Shown in pieces: positions 32,277 to 41,971 of a stretch of DNA of 49,450 bases (position 1 is its first letter; each line of letters opens with the position of its first letter). Origin of the DNA: Ichthyosporea sp. XGB-2017a (Eukaryota > Opisthokonta > Ichthyosporea); the NCBI GenBank assembly GCA_002811675.1, contig PDIM01010331.1, positions 247,135 through 296,584 of the forward strand, read 5' to 3'. The notes under the pieces were generated by a model. That model saw only the letters and a program-made list of their open reading frames with translations, did not search any database and was not told the DNA's origin. The translations under genes and the position numbers were made by a program.

Positions 32277-32768
32277 TCAGTATATAGCAGGAGGAGCAGA
32301 GGGGGCCATTTCGGAGGGAGCATTGTAGGCAGGAGGAGAGTTGTATATCTCTGGATTATAAGGTGCATGAGTGGCAGTATATACAGGGGGAGGGGGGGCC
32401 ACGTCATTGTTGGCAGACGAGCCACATCCACGGGACTTTGAAGAAGCGTATGCCTTTCCAGAAGGAACACTCTGCCATTGTGGATTTGCCAGTGGAGATG
32501 CTGGCTGGGTAGGATTAAAGTACTGCTGATTAGGTGCAGATTGATAATACACTGGCTGCGCATCTCCTCCTTGTACGTACATCGCCGGGGGAGACTGATA
32601 CGTCACTGGTTTTGGTTTGCTGCTGCTGCCACAGCCTCTAGATTTTTTATATTCCTTCATGTGCACCCGCCTCAGATCCCTTTGTTCTCTCCGCACGTTT
32701 TTTCTTTCCACTACTACTTTATTGGTCGACCCGCAACCTGATTTTGATTTACTCTGACTTCCTCCCAT
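32277..32768 (-). CDS. Small N-myristoylation-type protein with CGS boxes and PPAY motif
   Basis: The 163-residue protein begins MGGSQSKSKSG, a good N-myristoylation signal (Gly2, Ser6) followed by Lys residues for membrane binding. Three short Cys boxes, SKSGCGST, KSRGCGSSSK and KSRGCGSSAN, are spread along the chain and are possible palmitoylation sites. The rest is Pro/Tyr/Gln-rich and disordered, with PPAMY, PPPPVY and a C-terminal PPAY that fits the NEDD4 WW-domain ligand. A basic stretch RREQRDLRRVHMKEYKK lies near residues 25-41. The ATG at 32768 is the only sensible start. I do not recognise a family; it looks like a lipid-anchored adaptor. Confidence 0.75.
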   Translation of the reverse strand: MGGSQSKSKSGCGSTNKVVVERKNVRREQRDLRRVHMKEYKKSRGCGSSSKPKPVTYQSPPAMYVQGGDAQPVYYQSAPNQQYFNPTQPASPLANPQWQSVPSGKAYASSKSRGCGSSANNDVAPPPPVYTATHAPYNPEIYNSPPAYNAPSEMAPSAPPAIY

Positions 32769-33380
32769 ATTCCTTCACGTCAATAGTTTTTTAAAAAACA
32801 AACAAAAAAAAAACAACAATACTCTTGTTATTCTATGTGTTGATTCAATCTATTCCTTTGGTCGCTGTACTGGCGGTCAGTGCTTATCCCTGGTACACTT
32901 CACCTTATAAGCACCCCCCGGGGATGGTTGCACTGGTGGTCTTTGTGGTTCCCGTTATACAGGGAGGGGTATTGTTCCAGAAGGGTCCATCAGAGGATTG
33001 AGAGAAGGCACCAATTGCGCAACCTCCCCTAAAAGGGAATTGTGATCCAAAATCTGCTTAATTTTGATGGGCATCAACTTGGGATCTTCGTTTCGGATAT
33101 TCCATCAAAAAATTGAATTCCTTGTAGGAGGGTTGCAGTTTTCTCTTCTGTTCTTCAGAGTACTATTGCGTAGTCTACCTTTGGATTGCCAAATTTTCGA
33201 ATGACGACATTCGTTGAGCTGAAACCCTTTTGCAATCAGATATTGCCGGTCTAGTGGATGACGAAGGAAGATTGAAGAGGTGCTGTGCTGACGTAGAGCA
33301 ACTTGCAAATCATCCCTCAAATGCTGATGGATACTATAAATAAACAAACTCCAGACAGTAAGTTGACCTCAGCGCTTTTA
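32769..33380. other. Intergenic region with a possible plus-strand terminal exon
   Basis: GC-rich patches lie at 32870-32990. At 33239-33352 the plus strand has a coding-like frame (GLVDDEGRLKRCCADVEQLA) ending TAA, which overlaps an AATAAA. Upstream are open pieces in the other two frames. No splice model joins them, so no gene is called. Confidence 0.35.
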
Positions 33381-34363
33381 TTATTCTCTAATTGGAACAG
33401 GCTCACTGGCATACTTCCGGCCAAAGAACTTAAGCCTAGTATATTCATTCAAAGTGACATTCTCCTCTGTTTCGTAGCTAAGAACGGAAAGGACACGCGG
33501 CTCTTGGCCTTCGACGGGGGTTACCCTATGCAATGAAGATTTGCCATGGAAGATTACCAATGTCCCAGCTTCAATATCAAGAGTAATAACCCCTTCATCC
33601 TTTAAATCACACGGGGAGTCTGTTGTTATTATTCTCTTCAGCTTGCTGAGCGACTCTTCATCATTGTTCTTCAGGTTTCGAATATACTGAAACTTTCCTC
33701 CACCGGATGGGTTTTGCAAAAGAAGAGTTACGGCAAACTCTCCTCTGTCAAAATGCCACCCAAGACGATCTCCTGCAAAAACAACAGTAAGGGGACAAAT
33801 CACCAGCAAATGCCAGTTAAAACAAATGATAAGTGCATATATATTTTCTTCAATAAGATGAAATACTTTGTAAGTACGTTACCTTCTCCATAAATGTGCA
33901 CATTGAGTCCTCCAAGCTCGTCGGCCGTGGGGAATATTTCCGGTTTGTCGAGAACATCTCCCAGAAAATTGTGCATGGCTTTCCACTCGTAAAGTTTTCG
34001 TAGAGAGGACTCTTCGCTTACCAAATCGTAAGAAATGCAGTTCTTTTTGGATGATTGTTCTACATGGATAGGATGATCACCAGGGTATTTATCCACATTA
34101 TCATTTTCAAGAAACACGTTGTGGGTGTTATCACTATAATGGGACGATTTGCGCATACCAAGGGAATCACTGACCACTACTTTCAAAAACTCATCTGGAA
34201 CAAAATTTGGAAGAATGCATACACCATTGTTCTTCATATCTAGCCGGCATTGGTCAACAAGCGCTTTGTACTCGCCCGGTTTTGATTCTTTCATACCCAC
34301 CGGGTACGCATCAAGATTAACACGTTCCGAGTAATCTAATCCGGGTGTATTTTCAACAACCAT
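33381..34363 (-). CDS. Fe(II)/2-oxoglutarate-dependent dioxygenase
   Basis: Two exons (34363-33883, 33772-33381) join in phase 1 to give 290 residues. The junction restores YGEGDRLGWHFDRGEF, which carries the HxD iron ligands. The distal His is in VIFHGKSSLHRVTPV and the 2-oxoglutarate Arg is in EPRVLSVLSYE, so the metal site looks complete. The N-terminal about 120 residues are an alpha/beta region seen in this subgroup. No signal peptide, so probably cytosolic. Related proteins occur in fungi and bacteria without assigned substrates; I cannot name one. The ATG at 34363 is chosen; the longer frame starts at TTG. Confidence 0.85.
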
Positions 34364-35414
34364 GGCTACAAATTCTCTTTGGCTCTTAATCAAAACAGGA
34401 CTACAAACCTCTTCACTCGTTGGTGATCAAGAATGGGGGCTTCGCTTTATCAACTTAAACAAATCACCCCAACGACTTTCTTTTTTTAAAAAAGATACAA
34501 GCAGCTACAAGGAGGGAAACAACACTACAGCCTTATATAAAATATTTTCAATAAAGTGAATTAATTATTCCGCTTCTTCTTTCCTGGGCTACTAACTCGA
34601 CCAGGTGTACATGTTGTGGAAGTTATTCCGACTCAAGCAAAGTGTATACGTCTGTGTGTGGGAATTAGGATGCCATTGTGGCCATTGCTCATGTCTGTTT
34701 CTTGTTCCAGAAGCATCCATCTCTTTCACTGTAAGGTATATATGATCCAAGATCAAAATGGTGTTTATTTTGATGGCGGTTTTCCTCAGACTTTCATCAA
34801 AAAACTGCCCACTACCGCCTATTCGAAGGTAATTCTGTGCAATCTCTCAACATATCATTCAAAACAGGAAATTAGTACAGTTATGTAGATCAAGGAGCGG
34901 TTAGATAAACAGATTGTTCACCGTTATTTTTGGGATTTTTGATTTTTGGTAGTTTAGCTCCTTGGTTTATCGAGCAACTTTGTGAACCACTATTCAACGA
35001 CATGTTCACCCATCTCAGGGTTATATGCACACGCAGGTTTTGTGTCAAGAGTCGACGTTCCTTTTCAATCTTCATTCTATTTCCAAGGAGTGGAGCAAAG
35101 CACGGAGCATTATAAGTAACTCAGCTGCAAGGTGCCCCGAAGGATAAGAATGTTCTTTGTTTATTCCAATACCTTGGCATTTTTCTTAGATGACTTCTTC
35201 TTGAAGCACTGGACCACGCGTTAAAAAGACAGGATATTACACACTATATATACCAGTATATTACATTACACATAAATATATTTACATGAGAAGAGGAGTT
35301 TATGGTGCTATGTACAAGAATCACTGCATGTGACGATAACACTTTGGTATAAATATATATACAATTTCGTAAACCATATAGAAGATTGTTCAATGAGCTT
35401 TTCTTTTGTTGAAT
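34364..35414. other. Intergenic region with weak spliced-ORF candidates
   Basis: Several splice-like junctions occur on the plus strand at 34608-34890: a good acceptor TTTCTTGTTCCAG and donors GTAAGG and GTAATT. They could give a 36-residue peptide. On the minus strand at 35172-35219 a short basic frame CFKKKSSKKNAKVLE ends in TAA, after a CCAG. Neither is convincing. AATAAA occurs near 34550. Confidence 0.3.
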
Positions 35415-37250
35415 TTAACTCAAGCCAATAGTGAAGAAAATAACCCAGCTTGAAGCGAGTAAGCAGAGCAATATTCCTATTGCAACACATGAAAACAGAA
35501 CGTTTGCATTTTGCTCGCTTGCGTTGTCGTTCTTCTTCAATATATTTCCTTTCTGAAGCTGCATCCAGTTGTAATTTACCAGTTTTAGGGAAGTAAAAGT
35601 GTAGATTGAGAATAGGATTGTCAGAAAGGATCCAACTGAGGATATGATAAGCATAACTAGCAAAACAGTATCGTAATTTCCAGTCATGTCTTGTATTTTT
35701 CCGACAACAGGGTCCATTATGGAAACACCAATGTTGCCACTGCATTTAAACAATCCTAGAAGCGTTCCAATTAAATTCACATCGTAAATTATTGGAAGGG
35801 ATGACATCATTGCTATGGGACACAGGGTATGACTAATTGAATACAAGACCAACGCCAATACAGGGGATATCATGGTGTATCCCAGAAAGCCAAAGCCAAG
35901 AGTCATGCACAAGGCCCCTACAACAATCACGAGAGAGCGCATACCAATCATATCAAGAGCAAGGCCCATTACGGGGTTGAGTAGGATTGGAAGAATGTAT
36001 CCAACAGAGGATTGGAAGGCAGCAACAGTCTGTGACGTGTGGAATCTTTGTTCAATCAATTGCCTATACAAAGGAGAAAAAAATAATAAACTTGGTAAGC
36101 ATATATAATGCGGGCCATAATTTGCATTTAAGCATATTTGATCACTTACGCCGAAGTATGGTTGAACGGAGCCCAAGTAGAGTCCAAAACAACATTCATA
36201 AACATCAAAAACCAAACAACAGGAGGAAATCGGAAGACATTGGACAGCACGAATTTGTGCTTGCGTCTAAGCGCGAGCATCTCACGCTCACTATCAAACT
36301 CGTTGAACTTGTACTTCATCATTAGACAGTAGAAAACATTCAGCAACCAGGATGCGGCGCAAAGCCCAGCTGAAACCCAAAAAGCATTTCCATAGAACCC
36401 AGTGGCATTTTGAATTGGAACTACAGAAACAACGGATATCCAATTCGTCTGTTCCAGTAGTAAAGCAATGGCATGTTAACAACTATCACGACAAGAAGGG
36501 AAAAGTCAAACACATAGATGGACTAAAACGATTAAGAATGCTACTTACAAGTCTCGATACTCCAATTTGTAAGCCAAAAACTAAGCCAAGTCCTTTTCCT
36601 CTGAACCAATGTGACAAAATGGCTTCTTGCGACAAAACAATAATACCTCCGCCTAGGCCGTATATCACCCTTCCAAGGATCATGCATGAGAAAGAATGGA
36701 ATTCTGTTGATATTGCTACGATAACCTCTCCAATAAGAATAAGAGAGGAAGCAACAATACTACACGTCGATGTACCAAAGTGGTCCAAGAAGATGCCGCC
36801 AAAGAAAGGCACAATAGTGTTAATCAGAGCGGCTGCTGACTGCAGCATTCCAAATTGTGCATTGGTAATATCAAGATCCTACACATGGGCAAACAAACGA
36901 AACAACCCATTAGCAATTACACATATTTTAGCATCAAAACAGTGTTCTGTACATACCTTTACAATTGTGGATTTTAAAGATCCCAGCATATGTGAGGCAT
37001 AGTGGCTCCCCACGGAGAGCAAACAAGCACACACGCATGCAAATAGTTTCATTGACCAAGGCTTATTCTCATATGGCGACCCTCCACTGTGCATGCTAAA
37101 GACATCTTCCGAAGAAGACTTAGATTCCCCCTCATGATAATCCAACGTCTTCTCTAGAAATTCTGAATCTTGATCTTTCACCTCTAGTAGGTCCTCGCCA
37201 TGAGGCAGGTCACCCTTCACGTGCACTTTTGTACCCTCCATCTCTGTCAT
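35415..37250 (-). CDS. Major facilitator superfamily transporter, MFSD1-like
   Basis: Four exons (37250-36957, 36878-36549, 36448-36150, 36063-35415) give 523 residues with junction phases 0, 0 and 2. About 70 hydrophilic residues precede 12 predicted membrane helices. The helix 4-5 block GRVIYGLGGGIIVLSQEAIL and HWFRGKGLGLVFGL are typical of the MFSD1 (SMAP-4) group, which in animals exports dipeptides from lysosomes. Exon 3 restores GNAFWVSAGLCAASW. The second half, after a central loop, keeps the MFS repeat with GLALDMIG. The ATG at 37250 opens MTEMEGTKVHVKG; a TTG 30 nt upstream is ignored. Substrate is inferred only from family resemblance. Confidence 0.82.
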
Positions 37251-37980
37251 CCTTGCACTAATCCCTATTGATTCAGTCAACAGCCACTCTCTAAATCTCC
37301 TTATCCTCTAATGGACCTTGGTATTCCTTCTCTGCCCCTCCTAGGAATGGTTCAATACGCATAGTATATTGCACGAGGAGCATGAAGAAATACAATGCAA
37401 TAGAACCCAAATTAAAGTGAAATCAAAATAAGGGAGGGGGGTGGCATTAGGAGGGCGGGGATATCTATGAAAGGTAATAAATAAATTAGCCGGGGTTGGG
37501 GTGGGTCCAGCTGGGCTACAGATAGATGCAGCCAATGAGGATGGGTGCACATGATCTATTAGTGTGTTCTTTTTCAAGCTGCCTCTATCCATCCATAGTT
37601 CAACGATGATAACCATGTGTTTTGAATCGGAGACATTGAGCTATAGTACTACACCTTGCTAGATGCTCCTCGCACGAATTCTGTGGACCAACACTCACAC
37701 CCAGAAGTTGTCTACTCTTTTTTGAGCATGTTAGTTACACTTTTGGCTGTCTTGGCTGTTCAGGTAAGTGCAGAAGCGGATGTTTATGATTCATAATTGA
37801 GCTTCTCTGCTCTGCGTTCAAAACTATGCCCAAAAGCTCAATATCCTCATATCTATGTATAAGGTATTCTCCGCATGTTTGACTAGCTTGCCAATATAAT
37901 GTGCACATATTTTGGGCTTCGGTTTTGTCCTTGAGGCATTTTCTTTATTGTAACTTTATTTTAATGCAATGGGTTTAACT
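37251..37980. other. Intergenic region between the MFS and Kelch-LamG genes
   Basis: A plus-strand ATG near 37729 opens MLVTLLAVLAVQ followed directly by GTAAGT, a possible first exon for a signal peptide. No partner exon was found before the antisense Kelch gene. TTTATT hexamers at about 37938-37982 can serve as its polyadenylation signals. Confidence 0.4.
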
Positions 37981-40900
37981 TTATTGAGATGCAGGTGCTA
38001 AACAGAAATCCGAATCGCACTTGAGCCTTAGTTTTTGTACATATACACTCTCTGGGTCGTTCCCTTTGAATAACAGATAATCCTGGTTGGCAGCCCAATG
38101 TACAATCGTTCCGTTTGAGAGTGTGACATCCTTTGCAAAATTACCTGGTGCATTTCCCGTCCCGCCTTGCACCAACGTTGAGAGCTGAATTGAGTTAGGC
38201 ACAGTTTCTAGATATTGAATATATCCTGTTAAATCGTTCAGAGGGGCTCCCCCTGTAAACAGAGCTAACTGTGGCCCCCTCTCTCTTGTAAAATCAATTT
38301 CTATAGCTTGGCGACTTTCAACATTAGGATTATCATCAAGTCCATACATAATGCCTGAGCTTGTTGCCACAAAGACAATTTCTGATACCCCTGCAAGCGG
38401 ACCGTGATTGATCCCAGAGCCATCAATATCCATTCCATAGCACTTGTCAGACCAACAAGCAAAAATCACTTTTTTGGCCTCATTGACAAGTACAGATATT
38501 GGGGTCGCGCCACTAAGCGGCGCAATGGCGGTTTCATCATTGAGTAGAGAGTACAGTCGCTCGCAATTTGTACCAGTCAATAGTGTACCGCACTTGCACA
38601 CGCAAGAAGGCTCGCAATAGCTTCCATAGAGGCAACCTCCAGGACAGCCATGCTGAGTACTTTCAAGGGACCAAAGGTCTCCAAGGAAGTCTGAGCCATC
38701 AAATACCCCATGTCCAATGTATATTGACTCTGCAGCATAAGACAGGGGAATGGCAGATAAGTAAGTTGCTGAAAAATGCCTTGCTGCTGGAATGGCGCTT
38801 GTATCAGGTGTGTTCAATGTACCAACACTTAGACTCTCTGCTTGTGGTTGCGAAACAGCATCCCCGCCCGCCATCCATTTCCAGTTTTCATCAGTGGAGT
38901 TCAAATCCTTCATCCAAAGGGTGTTGGAGCTCTTGGTTACGGCCACGGAACTGTCGAAGCGAAGAATATTTCCCCCAAATAGCCACAAATTGTAAGACAA
39001 ATCAATCCACATTTGCCCAAGTACAATACCACCTGGTCGCGAGCTCACACTGCTTGAACTGGTCACCTCACCAGCTTCACTGGCTAAAAGTATGATATCT
39101 GTTTCCGTCAAAGCATAATCATATATAATAACTTCATCAATAGTCCCATCAAATGTCCTATCAGAGACAAGGTCTTTATCATGACCAATTCCAACCACAC
39201 CAGTATAGGTACCAGTAAAGCTCTTGGTTCCTAAAAGTTTGCCATCGTAATATATTTTCAGAATACTACCATCATTTGTACCACACAAATGGTGCCAGTT
39301 GGTATCCAAAATATCAGGACTAGTGGATAAGCCAGCACTTGGTTGATTCCCGCGGCCTCCATATTGGGGGGATTGGGCATTTATGGCTAGATAAACTGCA
39401 CCAGAATCTCCAGCTAGGATATAGTTCATGCCGGAGTCATAATTACCATTGCGCTTGAACCAAGAGCAAACAGTAAGGGTATTGGAGTTTGTTACTGAAG
39501 AGTCCAATAAAATCCATTGGTTATTGTCCGTTTCATCAAATTTGTAGGCCGTATTAGCCACTCCAAACCTGCCAGTGTCTAAAACTGGTGGAGAGGAACT
39601 CAAGGTACCGTGGTGTGATGCGCTATTTTGATTATTCGGTGTACCGTCATCAAATGAGTAATATGCCTTTGCCAGCCCTTTCAATGTAGTCAACTGGCTT
39701 TGGTCAATTTGAGGAGGTGGCTGGCCACTTTCTTCACTTAAAAGAACTACTTCTGCGTCAGTTAGGGCATAATCAAATATTACAACTTCGTCAATAGTTC
39801 CATCAAATGTTCTGTCAGAGACGGTATTTTTGTCATGGCCGATCCCAACGACACCAGAATACGTGCCGCTAAACGACTTCAATCCAATCTGCACACCGTC
39901 GCAGTACAATTTCAGTGTACTTCCGTCATTTGTACCACAGAGATGATGCCAGTCAGTGTCTAAAATGTCGACTACCGAAACAAACCCAGCACTGGGTTGA
40001 TTTCCACGGCCCCCATATACGGGAGAGTGTCCATTCAGACCGAGAAACACAGCTCCATCCCCTCCACCAACTATGTAGTTTAAACCAGTATCATAGTTAC
40101 CATTACGTTTAAACCAACCACAAATACTGAGCGTATTGGAATTTGTGACCGAAGAATCCAATAAAATCCATTGGTTAGTGTCTGTTTCATCAAATTTAAA
40201 GGCTGTATTAGCTACCCCGAACCTGCCAGTGTCCAAAACTGGCGGGGAGGCACTTAAGGTACCGTGATGGGATGCACTATTTTGGTTGTTTGCTGTGCCG
40301 TCATCAAATGAGTAATATGCTTTAGCAGTTGCCTTCAGTACATTTGCAGGTGAATCAAAAACTCCCGCATCTACCCCGGGCTCCTTACCCACACCATTTA
40401 AATGTGTCCAAGTTATCGTTTTAAAGTTAAAGCCCCACAAGTCTGCTAGATAGGGACCCGTTCCAGAAGGCGCATTGGTTTCTCCCATTCCCTGCCCGCC
40501 ATAAATAAAGACCTCCTCGTTCCCTTCAGCTCTCCCTGCGGCACATGATTGTTGATACCTACATAAAACCATACGCGATTCATTACTTTTCTTTCAAAGC
40601 AAAACAAAACAAAAAGTTCCATTCAGAAAAACAAAACAAATAGTTACCTTCCACCCGGGTAGCCTGTGGCACTGTAGTCCCCCAATTGATCTCCAACAAG
40701 ACTACCAAACTCTATTTCAAACGTGGATGTGTATACGTTAAAAGACCATACGTCATTGAGGTATTTCGTTACCCCAGAAACATATCCACGTCCTCCAAAA
40801 AGATAAAGGTAAGGAGTGCCATTGTCTTCATGGGACCAACAGCAGAAGTCACTTCGGGAACTTGGCCGCTTCCCCGCACCCAAGTCACCATCTTGATTTC

Positions 40901-41447
40901 CAGTAGCATCATAAAACAAATTTTTCCATTGCTGTTGACCCACGTTGTAGGACCAAACGTCCATTAAATCCTTGTCAGTTCCTCCTATTCGCCCCTTTCC
41001 TCCTATTAAGTACAAGTCGTCTTCTGCACTACTCATTACAGCGCAACCACTTGCTCTTGAGCCTGGGGTATTGTCAGCGTGATAATCATTCGCGGCCTTG
41101 TTTACGTCACTCTGGGTTCCTGCTCCGCCTGGATCATTTAACAGTTTCCACTGTTGAGTTGAAAATTCAAACAGCCATAACTGGTCAGACGCAGGGTTCG
41201 TGTAAACCCCGTCAACATATCCCCCATACAGAAATATTCCATAAGAGGTAGTCCATGTCATCGCACCAGACCTTTCTCCGGGATGTGTTGAACTTAACAC
41301 GGCGTCATTACTCAGTTTGCGCCAGGTAAGCTGTATTCCGCACGTTTCGTTGTACTCCGCATTGACCAGTGTGACTAAGTACGCCAGAGCTACTAGCAGC
41401 ACTACAGGAAACCCGCACGTCCCTCTGGAGATACCTTTGCAGCTCAT
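37981..41447 (-). CDS. Secreted Kelch protein with two inserted LamG-like domains and an EGF-like end
   Basis: Two exons (41447-40648, 40558-37981) join in phase 2 to give 1125 residues. Residues 1-30 are a signal peptide (PVVLLVALAYLVTLVNA). Kelch blades follow (DLYLIGGKG, YLYLFGGRGYVSG, VFIYGGQGMG). After a blade, two LamG-like modules of 218 residues each are inserted (DNA 40338-39685 and 39684 to about 39061); they are nearly the same. A Kelch blade then resumes (YNLWLFGGN), ending with a Cys-rich EGF-like stretch (CPGGCLYGSYCEPSC) and a C-terminal domain of unknown type. No membrane anchor is seen, so it is probably secreted or in the cell coat, with carbohydrate binding likely. Confidence 0.85.
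39061..40338 (-). repeat. Tandem duplication of a 654-nt LamG-coding unit
   Basis: Unit 1 (40338-39685) and unit 2 (39684 to about 39061) both read KAYYSFDDGTxNNQNSASHH, then SSVTNSNTL, YGGRGNQPSAG, WHHLCGTNDGS and DRTFDGTIDEV. Protein identity is about 80-85 percent by eye, with no gaps, and the DNA is also very similar. This points to a fairly recent in-frame duplication or gene conversion. Confidence 0.9.
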
Positions 41448-41971
41448 GCTTCACAACGTCGGAATTGATGACACGTCTATTAATTTTGTTTTTAGTTGAT
41501 TATTATTCCCTGCTTTTGTCCTTATCGTGTATTTGTTGGCAGTTGGGGTTCCTGTGCATGTGCTTTGTGTTCGTTCGTTGTTTTCTTTTATTTTAAAGTT
41601 ATACTAATGGATTCATTGTCTCTTCCCGTAACACCACAGTCACAGCTAAAATTGACTATAGCTTGATCAGCTCTTACCCACACAAAAAAATAAAATGAAA
41701 TTTTGAACAATAATTATAACAATAACAAAATAAATAATAAAATAAATTAATATACAAAAGTCGACTGTGCCAGATTTTGATATTTTTGTACTATGTAGCT
41801 AGTGGCACTATTTTTGGATACATTATTCTTGCTTCATGTCGTACTTTCAATTAGACGACGTAACGTCGAGTGTCGACGCCATTCTTCCTAATATAATTGA
41901 AAGCTTCAAAAGAGAAACTTTTTGTTTTTATTTTCCTTCGAGTGAAATGTCTAGTGATGCATTGGAGAATA
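41448..41971. other. Intergenic region between the Kelch-LamG and RSPH10B-like genes
   Basis: Very AT-rich at 41690-41760. TTTTATTTTCC near 41925-41935 may supply the minus-strand polyadenylation signal of the MORN gene. No gene is supported. Confidence 0.5.

Noticed and set aside
31865-32287. 140-codon plus-strand frame with poly-Lys
   Set aside because: It is produced by an A/G-rich tract upstream of the poly(A) polymerase gene and has no protein-like character outside it.
35172-35219. Basic tail CFKKKSSKKNAKVLE as an alternative last exon of the MFS gene
   Set aside because: There is no credible donor at the end of the MFS coding sequence, and the Lys run may just reflect a purine-rich tract.
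37729-37765. Signal-peptide-like mini exon MLVTLLAVLAVQ before GTAAGT
   Set aside because: The read-through frame ends after a few codons and no downstream exon is found before the antisense Kelch gene.
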